Source of the DNA: CAVUFH01 sp963740835
GTDB taxonomy: Bacteria > Actinomycetota > Acidimicrobiia > IMCC26256 > PALSA-610
NCBI GenBank assembly: GCA_963740835.1
Contig: CAVUFH010000002.1
Coordinates: forward strand, 1,116,001-1,180,000
DNA length: 64,000 nucleotides
Reading direction: 5' to 3'
In this document: positions 44,024 to 53,062 of the stretch, in pieces
Layout: every line of letters begins with the position of its first letter
Position numbering within the stretch: position 1 is the stretch's first letter
Program-made: the position numbers and the translations under genes
The notes under the pieces: generated by a model
Database searches by the model: none
What the model saw: only the letters and a program-made list of their open reading frames with translations
Told to the model about the DNA's origin: nothing

Positions 44024-46438
44024 ATGCCCGTGAGCGAAGTCGACCGCACCCGGTTGCCGATCCGGCGCAAGGCATTCGAGGGGGTCGCCAATCGGACGCT
44101 CGACGGATCGCGGCCCGACTGGAACCTGATCGGCCATCCGACGCCGCCGGAGGGCGCACCGAACATTCTCCTGGTCCTGATCGACGACGCCGGCTTCGGG
44201 AACCCGAGCACGTTCGGCGGGCCGATCCAGACGCCGAACTACACGCGCGTCGCAGAGGGCGGCGTGCGCTACAACCGGTTCCATGTGACCGCGTTGTGTT
44301 CGCCGACGCGCGCGGCGCTGCTGACGGGGCGGAACAATCACGCCGTCGGGTTCGGTTCGGTCGGCGAGTTCGCGGGCGGGTTCCCGGGCTACTCCGCGAC
44401 GCTGCCGAGAGACTGCGCGCCGCTGCCTCGGATCCTGCGAGACAACGGCTACAGCACGGCCGCGTTCGGGAAGTGGCATCTGACGCCCGACGGCCAGCAG
44501 GGTGCGGCGGGGCCGTTGGACCGCTGGCCGAACGGCTGGGGATTCGACTACTTCTACGGCTTCCTCGGTGGCGGCGCGAGTCAGTGGGATCCGTGCCTGG
44601 CCGAGAACCAGAAGATCATCGGCACTCCCGAGCAGTTCTACGACGAGAACGATCCGTTCTACTTCCCCGATGCGATGGCCGACCACACGATCGAGTGGCT
44701 GCACGGGATACGCGCACAGGACGCACACAAGCCGTTCTTCGTCTACTTCTCGACCGGGTGCAGCCACGCTCCGCACCACGTCGCGCGCGAGTGGGCGGAC
44801 AAGTACAAAGGGAACTTCGACCAAGGGTGGGACGCGCTGCGGGAGGAGACGTTCGCGCGCCAGAAGGCGCTCGGCGTCGTGCCCGCCGATGCTGTGCTCA
44901 CACCACGCGACGCCGCGTTCCCGGCGTGGGACGACGTGCCCGAGAAGTTGAAGCCGTTCTACGCGCGCCAGATGGAGGTGTACGCCGGCTACTCGGAGAA
45001 CGCCGATCACAACGTGGGCCGCGTCATCGACGCGATCGCGGAGCTGGGCGAGCTCGACAACACGCTGATCATCTGGATCTGGGGTGACAACGGCGCCAGT
45101 ATGGAAGGGACCATCACCGGGTCGTTCAACGAGCTCACGATGCAGAACGGCATCCCGCTCACCGACGAGATGCAGCTCCAGCTCTCGGAGCGCTACGGCG
45201 GGCTCGATGAATGGGGCGCCGCGATCATGGACCCCCACTACGGCGCCGCGTGGGCGTGGGCCGGCAACACGCCATTCCAGTGGGGCAAGCAGGTGGGCTC
45301 GCACCTCGGCGGGACGCGCAACCCGTTGGTGGCGCACTGGCCCGAACGCATCCACGAAACCGGCGGCTTGCACTCCCAGTTCACGCATGTCATCGACATC
45401 GCGCCGACGATCCTCGATGTGGCCGGGATCCCGCTTCCCGAAACTGTCGACGGGATCGAACAGGAGCCGATGCACGGCTCGTCGATCGCCGCGTCCCTCA
45501 CCGATGCCGGCGCAGCCGAACACCGCACCCGGCAGTACTTCGAGACGATCGGCAACCGCGCCATGTACAAGGACGGTTGGTGGCTCGCGATGAAGACGGA
45601 ACGCATCCCGTGGGTCCTCACCCCGGACACGCTCAAGCCCTACGCGCCCGGCGTCTGGGATCCCGATGCCGGTCCGGCCGAGTTGTACTACCTACCAGAC
45701 GACTTCACCCAAGCCCACGACGTGGCGGCTGAACATCCCGAGAAGGTCGCCGAGCTCAAGGAGCTGTTCTGGGAAGAGGCGGAGCGGTACAAGGTCTTGC
45801 CACTCCTCGCGGCGATGTCGACCTTCTTCGGCATGCTGCCTCCGATCCCCGAGGAGACGACGTTCGAATTCCGCGGCGACGTCGAGAACGTCATGTCGGG
45901 CATGATCCCGCGCATCTACAACCGCTCCTACGCCATCACCGCCGATCTGCTCGTGCCCGAAGGCGGCGCCGAAGGCGTCATCGTCGCCGAAGCCGACCAT
46001 CTCGGCGGGTTCACGCTCTACGTCAAGGACGGCAAGCTCACGCACACCTACTCGATGATGGGTGTGTTCATCTTCAAACAGGTCGCAGAGGAGAACCTCC
46101 CTTCCGGGGCGGTGACCGTGCGCATGGAATTCGCGGCCGACGCAGCCACGCCCGCGACGGGCGGTGACGTGACACTGTTCATCGACGATCGTCAGGTCGG
46201 GAAGGGGCGCATGGACCACACCGTGCCCATCCGCTTCTCGGGCTACGCGGGAATGGACATCGGACGAGACAACGGTGGCGTCGTCGACCGCGCCTACGAG
46301 GACAAGAAGCCGTTCGCGTTCACGGGCACCGTCAAGAAGGTGACGTTCGACATCAAGCCGCACCGCTCGAATGAGGACGCCGTCGCTCTTCACGCCGCCG
46401 CGCATCACGGCGATGTGGCACACGCACTCTCGTCATAG
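44024..46438 (+). CDS. Arylsulfatase (type I, formylglycine-dependent)
   Basis: 804 aa. ATG 44024 is given; GTG 44030, eight bases after GGAAGG, may be the real start. The metal site begins with LLVLIDDAGFGN (49-60), and TALCSPTRAALLTGR (89-103) holds the CxPxR formylglycine motif with Cys92. WHLTPDG and IWIWGDNGAS give further ligands. The C-terminal third forms a beta domain (GVIVAEADHLGGFTLYVKDG). It hydrolyses sulfate esters; no signal peptide is seen, so it is probably cytosolic. The formylglycine-generating enzyme is not in this window. Confidence 0.92.
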   Translation: MPVSEVDRTRLPIRRKAFEGVANRTLDGSRPDWNLIGHPTPPEGAPNILLVLIDDAGFGNPSTFGGPIQTPNYTRVAEGGVRYNRFHVTALCSPTRAALLTGRNNHAVGFGSVGEFAGGFPGYSATLPRDCAPLPRILRDNGYSTAAFGKWHLTPDGQQGAAGPLDRWPNGWGFDYFYGFLGGGASQWDPCLAENQKIIGTPEQFYDENDPFYFPDAMADHTIEWLHGIRAQDAHKPFFVYFSTGCSHAPHHVAREWADKYKGNFDQGWDALREETFARQKALGVVPADAVLTPRDAAFPAWDDVPEKLKPFYARQMEVYAGYSENADHNVGRVIDAIAELGELDNTLIIWIWGDNGASMEGTITGSFNELTMQNGIPLTDEMQLQLSERYGGLDEWGAAIMDPHYGAAWAWAGNTPFQWGKQVGSHLGGTRNPLVAHWPERIHETGGLHSQFTHVIDIAPTILDVAGIPLPETVDGIEQEPMHGSSIAASLTDAGAAEHRTRQYFETIGNRAMYKDGWWLAMKTERIPWVLTPDTLKPYAPGVWDPDAGPAELYYLPDDFTQAHDVAAEHPEKVAELKELFWEEAERYKVLPLLAAMSTFFGMLPPIPEETTFEFRGDVENVMSGMIPRIYNRSYAITADLLVPEGGAEGVIVAEADHLGGFTLYVKDGKLTHTYSMMGVFIFKQVAEENLPSGAVTVRMEFAADAATPATGGDVTLFIDDRQVGKGRMDHTVPIRFSGYAGMDIGRDNGGVVDRAYEDKKPFAFTGTVKKVTFDIKPHRSNEDAVALHAAAHHGDVAHALSS

Positions 46439-46463
46439 CCACCCGACGACAGGAGCACACTCG

Positions 46464-46979
46464 ATGCGGTTCGATGACGAAACGACCGACGTCCTCATCG
46501 GCGGCTATCTGTCCGCAGACGCCGCGCACGAGGATTACGAAGCCGTCCTCGGCTGCGGGGAGCGGCTCTGGGGTGCGGTCGTGGTGACCAAGGACCTCGA
46601 AGGCAACGTCGCGCTCGAACAAACCGATCACACGGTGGAGGAGGGCGCCGCGGGGCTCGCGGGAGTGGGTTTCGTCGTCGGCCTGTTCGCTCCCCCGCTG
46701 CTTGCCGCGACCGCGATCGGCGCGGCACTCGGCGCGGTCGGCGGCAAAGCGCTGCACAAGAAGATCGGAAGCGGCGTCGAGAAGATGGCCGAGGAGACGA
46801 TCCCGATCGGCGGCGCCGGGTTGATCGTCGCCTATCCGCGTTCGGCGGCAGAGAAGGTCGAGCCCGCGGTAACTCGCTCGCTCCAGAAAGTCGTGGGCGA
46901 AGCCGAAGGTCATCATGTCGAAGCCCTCAAGGGCGCACTTGCCGAGGCGCAACAGAAGATGGCCGAAGGAAGCGTGTAG
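46464..46979 (+). CDS. DUF1269-like protein with glycine-rich hydrophobic core
   Basis: 171 aa from ATG 46464 with AGGAG 8 bases upstream. The start TDVLIGGYLSADAAHEDYEA and the sequence LWGAVVVTKDLEGNVALEQT are the ferredoxin-like half of DUF1269 proteins. The segment AAGLAGVGFVVGLFAPPLLA, then TAIGAALGAVGGKALHKKIG, is the Gly-rich hydrophobic insertion seen in this group and may associate with the membrane. The C-terminal helix is Glu/Lys-rich. Function is unknown. It lies 25 bases after the arylsulfatase and is likely co-transcribed. Confidence 0.72.
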   Translation: MRFDDETTDVLIGGYLSADAAHEDYEAVLGCGERLWGAVVVTKDLEGNVALEQTDHTVEEGAAGLAGVGFVVGLFAPPLLAATAIGAALGAVGGKALHKKIGSGVEKMAEETIPIGGAGLIVAYPRSAAEKVEPAVTRSLQKVVGEAEGHHVEALKGALAEAQQKMAEGSV

Positions 46980-46998
46980 CCGGCACCTGGTCGCTGAC

Positions 46999-47034
46999 GG
47001 AAGGGTCCGCGCCGTTTGGGCGGGGATCCCTTCC
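46999..47034 (+). terminator. Hairpin after the DUF1269-like gene
   Basis: GGAAGGG and CCCTTCC pair over an inner GC-rich part (TCC with GGA, one bulge), 20 bases after the stop at 46979. It has a good position for termination of the arylsulfatase transcript. There is no T-run. Confidence 0.5.
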
Positions 47035-47084
47035 ACGAAGTGGGTATGACTGCACGACGTATCCGCTCCGACTGGAGGACCGCC

Positions 47085-47683
47085 ATGACCGGTCGCCGGC
47101 GTGGCCGCGCCGTCGCCGCCCAGATCAGCCTCTCGCTCGATGGGCGGGTGAGCGGCCCGGGAGGGCCGAACGACATGTCGCAGATCGCGTCGCACGCGGG
47201 GTCCGACGCCGCTCACGCGGCGAAGCGCAGGTGCTCACCAACGCGACGACTGCGCTCCTGGGCCGCGTCAACTACGAAGGCTTCTACGGTTACTGGCCGC
47301 CGGTCGCCAAGGACGAGACGGCGGACCCGCGCGACCGCAACATCGCGCGCTGGCTCGATGACGTCGAGAAGGTCGTGTTCTCGACAACGATGACCGACGC
47401 GCCGTGGGCGAACTCGCGGATCGCCGAGTCCGGTCCGATCGAGGAGGTCAAGCGACTCCGCGACAGCGAGGGCGGCGACATCCTTGTCGTCAACAGCGTC
47501 AGCATCATCGGCCAGCTCGCGGCCGCCGACGAGCTCGACCGCATTCACATCGACCTCGTGCCCGAGATCGCCGGCGCCGGCGTCCGATTGTTCGAGGACA
47601 CACTGCCGTCGTCATCGTGGTCGGTCTCATCCTCGACGATCGCCGACGACGGCACCGCGCTCCTCACCTACGAACGCAGCTGA
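47085..47683 (+). pseudogene. DHFR/RibD-family protein with a frameshift
   Basis: ATG 47085 has GGAGG 6 bases upstream and reads GRAVAAQISLSLDGRVSGPG, the normal start of a RibD-C family protein. Near 47215-47222 the frame breaks. In the next frame it continues as EAQVLTNATTALLGRVNYEG, WLDDVEKVVFSTTMTD, EGGDILVVNSVSIIGQLAAA and IHIDLVPEIAGAGVRLFED, a complete C-terminal part. One extra G at the GCGGC stretch would restore an ORF of about 199 codons. It is either a recent mutation or an assembly error; otherwise the family call is clear. Confidence 0.8.
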
Positions 47684-47713
47684 TCGCCGGCGCGACTTCC
47701 GGTAGTGCGAGAT

Positions 47714-49105
47714 TCAGCTCACGGCCGCGAGCAGCTCGGCGCGCGTCGGCTGCGCCGGCGTCCAGGGCTCCGCGCCGAACTCGAGGATGCGCTCGAAGAG
47801 GCCTTCTCGCGCGATGACGTCCATCGTTGACGCCCGCAACGTCGCGATGTCACGGAAGTTCTCGAACACGACCTGATCGCGGTGGCGCGCGTTGTTCATG
47901 GCGTTGAAGCCGAGCGCGGCCGGGTCCGTGTGCTCGTACACCCGACCCTCCATCGCCGCCTCGACCTCGGGACCGCGCGCGCGGTCATAGTCGATCGTCG
48001 ATTCGACAAGCGGACGGGCGCGGCCGTCGGTCGCGACCTTCCACCCGTGTGCGACCGCGTCAGGGTCGTCGAGTACCGGAGCGATCTCGTCGGCGACGTC
48101 GATCGCGTGGATGAGGCCGATGGCGATGCCCCGACCGATCGAAGGATTCGTGAATGCGAACGCATCGCCGAGCGGCACGAGTCCGGTCGCCGCGGGTCCG
48201 CCATCGCCGTGGAACTCGCGGATCGTGTTGGACGTGCTGGTCATCGACGCGGGATCCGTGATGGGTTCGCCATCCACCCAATGCGCATGATCGGGCAGCC
48301 GCCGGTAGACCCGTTCGAAGACCTCGGGATTGCGCAAGTTGCGGAACGGCTTGTCGGCCGGGTGGCTGTACAACGTCGCGCCCCAGACGTTGTCGTCACC
48401 GTGGACCGTGAGCGCGGAGATGCAGCCGAGCGGTGACAGCATCTCGGCCCGGTACTCCGGGAGGTCGCCCCGGTAGAAGCGAGTCGTGTACACGAACCCC
48501 ACCTCGGTCGACGAGGTCGGCATCACCTGACCGCCGGCATCGACGATCATCTGCCCGACCGCCGAACGCCGACCGGACGCGTCGATGACGAGGTCGGCGG
48601 ACATCGTCTCACCGCCGGCGAGGCGCACGCCGACGACGTGCGGCACTCCGGGAACGACCTCGCGCCCGGTCAGCAATGCCTCGACGACCGCACCCCGCCG
48701 GATCTCCACGCCGGGCGTCTTGGACGCCGCCCGCGCGAACGCGAGCTCCAACACCGGACGACGCGAAGTCGTCAGCGTCGCGTACTTCGGGTCCGGTTCC
48801 GGATCCGGGTCCGGTGCGCGGAAGATCACATCCGGATGCATCTCGATCGCACCGACTCCGCGGAGCTCGTCGATGACCAACGGAAGGTGCTCTTCCAACG
48901 CCCAGCGACCGGCGGGTTGCAAGTAGTGCACTTGGCGGAACTGGGCAACCGCGCGACGCTCCCACTGTTCCCACGCCGCCGTCGGTGAGTCCGGCATCGG
49001 TGCCGGGTCTCGTTCCAGCACCGTCACGGACGCGCCTGCAGCCGCGAACTTCATCGCCGCCGTCAGCCCCGTCGGTCCGCCACCGATGACAATCACGTCC
49101 GACAT
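47714..49105 (-). CDS. FAD-dependent oxidoreductase / halogenase-monooxygenase type
   Basis: 463 aa from ATG 49105. N-terminal GGGPTGLTAAMKFAAAG (about 8-24) is the FAD Rossmann motif, DLVIDASGRRSAVG the GD-like mid motif, and GLVPLGDAFAFTNPSIGRGI (about 330-349) the second FAD/ribityl site. The shape resembles styrene-monooxygenase-like and tryptophan-halogenase-like group A flavoproteins, but the halogenase WxWxIP motif is absent. A short Asp/Pro/Glu repeat (APDPDPEPDPK) sits at about 97-107. The substrate is unknown. It is divergent from the methyltransferase gene. Confidence 0.83.
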   Translation of the reverse strand: MSDVIVIGGGPTGLTAAMKFAAAGASVTVLERDPAPMPDSPTAAWEQWERRAVAQFRQVHYLQPAGRWALEEHLPLVIDELRGVGAIEMHPDVIFRAPDPDPEPDPKYATLTTSRRPVLELAFARAASKTPGVEIRRGAVVEALLTGREVVPGVPHVVGVRLAGGETMSADLVIDASGRRSAVGQMIVDAGGQVMPTSSTEVGFVYTTRFYRGDLPEYRAEMLSPLGCISALTVHGDDNVWGATLYSHPADKPFRNLRNPEVFERVYRRLPDHAHWVDGEPITDPASMTSTSNTIREFHGDGGPAATGLVPLGDAFAFTNPSIGRGIAIGLIHAIDVADEIAPVLDDPDAVAHGWKVATDGRARPLVESTIDYDRARGPEVEAAMEGRVYEHTDPAALGFNAMNNARHRDQVVFENFRDIATLRASTMDVIAREGLFERILEFGAEPWTPAQPTRAELLAAVS

Positions 49106-49285
49106 GCTGCGCCCCCGCACGGTTGCCGATCGACGGATGCTACCGACTGTCCTGACCACGCGGACTTCATCCGCGGCTCATCTGTCGAGGTCGCGATTGA
49201 GAGCGACGAACCGAGGGCGCGAACCAAGACGGCGCTACGGACAAGAGAAGTCGTCGATGTCGAGACAGCCGAGGAGGACTGACAG

Positions 49286-49972
49286 ATGTCCACCGACGCG
49301 CAAGCACAAGTGACCGCCTTCTGGAACATGGTCGCCCCGGGATACGAAGCGCATCGGGGCAACGTCCCTGCCTACGCCAGCGCCGAGTACCAACGCTGGG
49401 CGGAAATGCTCGACCGCGAGGTACCGGGCTGCCCCGCCGAGGTGCTGGACCTCGCCACCGGTACCGGCTTCGTCGCCATCATCATGGCGACGCTGGGTCA
49501 CCACGTGACCGCGGTAGATCTCGCGCCCGAAATGCTTCGAGAGGCGAACCAGGCCGCGGGCGAGCACGGCTTGCCGATCACGTTTCAGCTCGGCGACGCG
49601 GTCCATCCCGCGTTCGAGCCCGGCACCTTCGACGTCATCACCTGTCGACACCTGCTGTGGACCCTGCGACAGCCGGAACTCGCGATCGCCAACTGGCACC
49701 GGGTCCTCCGCCCGGGCGGCAGGATCGTGGCCATGGACGGCTTCTGGTTCGGGCCGCCTGCGCCGACCGACGACGAGCCCGAGGCATTCCGCCGCTTCTA
49801 CACGCCGGAGACCCGGCACGCGCTGCCGTTCATGCATCTCGAAACAGTGGAGCCGATCACCGCAGCGTTCACGCTGGGCGGGTTCGATCACGTCACTTCG
49901 CGGTCGGCGCCCGAACTCGCCAACGAGACCGCGAGCAGATCGACGGCCTATGTCGTCGTTGCGATCAAGTGA
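49286..49972 (+). CDS. Class I SAM-dependent methyltransferase
   Basis: 228 aa; the ATG follows GAGGAGGA at 8 bases. Motif I is VLDLATGTGFVAIIMA (about 53-68), motif II VTAVDLAPEM, motif III GTFDVITCRHLLWTL and motif post-I LRPGGRIVAMDGFW. This is the Methyltransf_11/25 type acting on small molecules; the acceptor cannot be told. The first 45 residues (VTAFWNMVAPGYEAHRGN) are a common cap. It stands apart from the exopolysaccharide operon by 350 bases. Confidence 0.86.
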   Translation: MSTDAQAQVTAFWNMVAPGYEAHRGNVPAYASAEYQRWAEMLDREVPGCPAEVLDLATGTGFVAIIMATLGHHVTAVDLAPEMLREANQAAGEHGLPITFQLGDAVHPAFEPGTFDVITCRHLLWTLRQPELAIANWHRVLRPGGRIVAMDGFWFGPPAPTDDEPEAFRRFYTPETRHALPFMHLETVEPITAAFTLGGFDHVTSRSAPELANETASRSTAYVVVAIK

Positions 49973-50322
49973 GATCCCGACGCAATCCAGTGCCTGCGAA
50001 CTTCCAATCGCGCGAGGCCTGGAGTTGTGAGCGGGCACCGCAATCTGCGATCCCGAGACGGCCGAGAACGACGGCGCACGCGGACGGCATCACCAAGGTC
50101 GCAACGCGTAGCCGTGGGCACGCGCTGCGCACGGAAGCACGCCGCAATGCGCGCGATTGTCGACGCATGGGGCAATCGCTCCCAAACCCCCGACTCGCTC
50201 AAATCGTCGGAGTGAATTTGTCACGGAGCGCCGAAACTCCCGTTTCGAGACGCTGGGCGCGGGGGCAGAATTCCGCCGGGAGGCCTCGGGGGTAGTTGCG
50301 GGATAGTGAATCGGGAGGGCCC
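49973..50322 (+). promoter_or_regulatory. Leader region of the exopolysaccharide locus, with palindrome CGAAAC-TCCC-GTTTCG
   Basis: 350 bases without a gene precede the exopolysaccharide operon. At 50232-50247 a perfect 6+6 inverted repeat with a 4-base loop lies 76 bases before the first ATG. GAAAC resembles the -35 half of ECF-sigma promoters, and the repeat could also be an operator or a small RNA hairpin. GGGAGG before ATG 50323 is the ribosome site. I see no clear -10, riboswitch or tRNA in the rest. Confidence 0.4.
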
Positions 50323-51234
50323 ATGACGATTCGCTCCGCGCTCACCGCGTTGGGAACGACGATGGTCGCCCTCGCGGCGGCACTGCTCCTGCTTCCCCGA
50401 CACGACCACGAAGTCTGGTTGGTGCTCGCGGTCGGAATCGGCGTCATCGCGTTCTCCACGATCCCGCGACGCGTCGCGTCGGCACGACGTCCGACCGCGG
50501 CGATCGTTGCGAGTCTGGTCGTCGGCTTCGTGGCGTTGCGGGCAGCACAGGTGGTCGCGCGCGGCACGTCCGCGTCGGCACTTCTCGCGCTCGGCGCAGA
50601 GATCCTCATCCTCAGCTCACTGCTCCTGCTGCTGCGCGCGCACTTCTACGGGATAGGGAGGCTCGTCGAGTCACTGTCACAACCTCCGCCGGAGCTCGGC
50701 TACGCGCGGATACTGCGCGTCGACGAAGCCTCCGGCGTTATCGAGAGCGAACTCGCGCGAAGTCGTCGACGCAACGAGCCCCTGTTCCTCGTCGAGTTCG
50801 CAAGTCGAGACTGGCGAGACGTCGAAGGTCCGTCCGCTCGAGAGTACGGCGGACCGAGCTCGATTCGCTATCTCGAGCGTATCTACGTCCAAGCTCGACT
50901 CGGGGTGTTGCTCGCACAACACGCGCGTCGTTCGGATGTCGTGATCTGCGAGCGATCCGGTCGCTACTTGGTGCTGAGCGCCGATACCGATGCCGACGGC
51001 GCGCTCGCAATGTCGAACCGCGTGGTCCAAGCCGTGCATTCGCAGCTCGACATGACCGTCGCGGTCGGCATCGCGTCGTTCCCAGCCGATGGTCAGTCGT
51101 TCCGCGACCTGCTGGCGGTTGCCTCCGATCGGTGCACCATGGCGTTCGAATCGACCACCGCTCCGGTCACCCTCTCGGTGGTCGATCCGACCGCGCCCTC
51201 GAGCATGGCGCGGCAGCAAGTCGTGAGACCATGA
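50323..51234 (+). CDS. Membrane protein with degenerate GGDEF-like domain
   Basis: 303 aa from ATG 50323 with GGGAGG at 4 bases. Four N-terminal hydrophobic stretches (TMVALAAALLLL, VWLVLAVGIGVIAFSTI, AAIVASLVVGFVALRAAQVV, SASALLALGAEILILSSLLL) precede a cytosolic domain (about 135-303) shaped like GGDEF: LGVLLAQHARRSDVVICERS, RYLVLSADTDADGALAMSNR and MTVAVGIASFPADGQSFRDL. The signature GG(D/E)EF site is replaced by ERSGRYLVL, so cyclase activity is not expected; c-di-GMP binding or pure regulation is possible. It opens the exopolysaccharide operon and overlaps the sugar transferase by 4 bases. Confidence 0.72.
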   Translation: MTIRSALTALGTTMVALAAALLLLPRHDHEVWLVLAVGIGVIAFSTIPRRVASARRPTAAIVASLVVGFVALRAAQVVARGTSASALLALGAEILILSSLLLLLRAHFYGIGRLVESLSQPPPELGYARILRVDEASGVIESELARSRRRNEPLFLVEFASRDWRDVEGPSAREYGGPSSIRYLERIYVQARLGVLLAQHARRSDVVICERSGRYLVLSADTDADGALAMSNRVVQAVHSQLDMTVAVGIASFPADGQSFRDLLAVASDRCTMAFESTTAPVTLSVVDPTAPSSMARQQVVRP

Positions 51235-51926
51235 GTGCAACCATCGATCTCGGCGCGGCCGAGTCGCCCGCACTCGATCGCTGCGCATGGCTCGCCCGCT
51301 ATCCGGTCCGTTGTTCCGACAGCCACGCCTACACGGCGTCGAAGCGCGCAATCGATGTCAGCGTGGCGAGCATCGCTCTGGCGCTGACGTTGCCACTGCT
51401 GATTCTCGCCGCCCTTGCGATCAAGATCGAGAGCCCCAAGGGGCCGGTTGTGTTCGTCCAGACCCGAGCGGGTCGCCGCGGCCGCGGGTTTCGTCTCTAC
51501 AAGCTGCGCACGATGGTGCCCGACGCGAGTGCCCGAAAGGAGGAGTTGCTCCACCTCAACAGTCGCACGTGGCCGGACTTCAAGATCGAGCACGATCCGC
51601 GCGTGTTGAAGGTGGGGCGCGTCCTGCGCGCGACGAGCATCGATGAGTTGCCCCAGCTGTTCAACGTGTTGCGCGGGACCATGAGTCTCGTCGGTCCGCG
51701 GCCGACCTCGTTGGTCGCTGATGGCTTCGAGCACTGGCAACGGGAGCGATTCGCAGTCAAGCCCGGAGTCACCGGGGTCTGGCAAATATCCGGGCGCGAC
51801 GAGCCGTCACTCGAATGCCGTTCGCGTCTCGACATCGCATATGTGACCCGGCGCAGCGTCGCGCTGGACGTGCTCATTCTCTGCAAGACGATCCCTGCAG
51901 TCGTACACGCACATGGGGCGTACTGA
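51231..51926 (+). CDS. Undecaprenyl-phosphate sugar phosphotransferase (bacterial sugar transferase)
   Basis: 231 aa; the ATG overlaps the previous stop (ATGA). One hydrophobic reentrant helix (SVASIALALTLPLLILAALA, about 39-58) is followed by the catalytic core: GPVVFVQTRAGRRGRGFRLY, KLRTM, VLRATSIDELPQLFNVLRGT and MSLVGPRP, then KPGVTGVWQISGRDE. This is the short WcaJ/PglC-type catalytic part without the N-terminal multispan region. It transfers sugar-1-phosphate from a UDP-sugar to undecaprenyl phosphate, the priming step of the polymer. The sugar is not known. Confidence 0.93.
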   Translation: MSATIDLGAAESPALDRCAWLARYPVRCSDSHAYTASKRAIDVSVASIALALTLPLLILAALAIKIESPKGPVVFVQTRAGRRGRGFRLYKLRTMVPDASARKEELLHLNSRTWPDFKIEHDPRVLKVGRVLRATSIDELPQLFNVLRGTMSLVGPRPTSLVADGFEHWQRERFAVKPGVTGVWQISGRDEPSLECRSRLDIAYVTRRSVALDVLILCKTIPAVVHAHGAY

Positions 51927-53062
51927 TGACCGACGCCGAGAACGCGGACTTCGGGGCTCACGCGAAGCGGCGCGCGTGGTTCGTCGCGCTGCAAGCCGTT
52001 CTCGTGCTCTGCGGCGTCGTTCTCGTACTGGGCGTGCGGGACCAGACCACGTATTCACGCACGACGCACTTCGTGCTCCACCCCGACTCGAGCGTGCCCC
52101 CGGCCGACGTACCCCAGGCGATCGACGTTCTCAACGGGTCGCTGGTGCAGACAGTCCTACGAGTGCTCAACAGCGGCGAACTGCTCGACCAGTCGGCGAC
52201 TGCGGCGCGTGTCACGAGTACCGCTGGGATCTCACTCGACGCGACGTTGCAGCCCGGAAGCGCATACTTCGACGCGACGGTACGCGGGGACGACCGCGCC
52301 GATGTCGACGCAGTCAGTCGGGCGTTCTCTGGTGTTGCATCGCAATACGTCGACCGGACGTACTCGGGCTACGACCTGGAGATGCTGGGTGCGAGTGCTG
52401 CCACTGAACGCGCGTTCCCGCCGTCACCGGCGATCGCCACGTTGAGTGTGCTCCTCGGCGCGCTCCTGGGGATCGGCCTCGTCTACGTGGAATGGATCGC
52501 ACATCGACCGCGCTTCACCGCCGCGATCCGACGAGCGACGGCGACGGGCCAGCCGAGTGCCGCCGTCATGGCTGTCGACACCGATGCTCGATCCGAGCAG
52601 ACGACGCGAGCGCGTGGGACTCGCGCGCCCGCCAAGAAGCGCGCAACCGCAGCCACGCCGAAGCGCAGCACGGCGCGCGCGGGGGCGGGAGCGAAGTCGG
52701 AAGCGGACGGCGCCGACTCGGACTCCGTCGAGCCCAAGCCGGCCGCGTCCCGCTCGCGGAAGCCGAGGTCGACCTCGACCCGACCCAAGAAAACGGCGGC
52801 CGCCGCGCCCGGCGCCGAGTCCACCTCGACCCAGGCGCCCGCGGACGAGGAAACGTCGGTTGCAGCGCCTCTGGTCGAGGCGGTGAACGAGAAATCCGTC
52901 TCGGGTGACGATTCGGCGGGAAGCGAAGGGCGCGACGCCGTCGAACCGCCGACGCCCGCGGAGCACCGCGGCAACGGCCGCGGGAACGGTCACCAACCCG
53001 ACACGTTGCCGTCCGACATCGGCACGCCGACGGAGTCGGCATCAGAGCGTCCGGCACCGTGA
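51926..53062 (+). CDS. Wzz-like chain-length/co-polymerase protein with long basic-acidic tail
   Basis: 378 aa; the start shares one base with the previous stop (TGATG). Two membrane segments (WFVALQAVLVLCGVVLVLGV, about 18-37; IATLSVLLGALLGIGLVYVE, about 171-190) enclose an extracytoplasmic domain of 130 residues, the Wzz layout. Behind the second segment comes a tail of about 180 residues: first Ala/Lys/Arg/Thr-rich (RAPAKKRATAATPKRSTARA, histone H1-like), then Glu/Asp/Ser-rich to the end. No Walker motif, so no tyrosine kinase. It probably sets polymer length; the tail may bind polyanions or partner proteins. Confidence 0.75.
   Translation: MTDAENADFGAHAKRRAWFVALQAVLVLCGVVLVLGVRDQTTYSRTTHFVLHPDSSVPPADVPQAIDVLNGSLVQTVLRVLNSGELLDQSATAARVTSTAGISLDATLQPGSAYFDATVRGDDRADVDAVSRAFSGVASQYVDRTYSGYDLEMLGASAATERAFPPSPAIATLSVLLGALLGIGLVYVEWIAHRPRFTAAIRRATATGQPSAAVMAVDTDARSEQTTRARGTRAPAKKRATAATPKRSTARAGAGAKSEADGADSDSVEPKPAASRSRKPRSTSTRPKKTAAAAPGAESTSTQAPADEETSVAAPLVEAVNEKSVSGDDSAGSEGRDAVEPPTPAEHRGNGRGNGHQPDTLPSDIGTPTESASERPAP

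Noticed and set aside
48793..48815. CCGGATCC/CCGGGTCC-type mini repeat in the flavin oxidoreductase gene
   Set aside because: It only encodes a short DPDPEPDP stretch and shows no further array structure.
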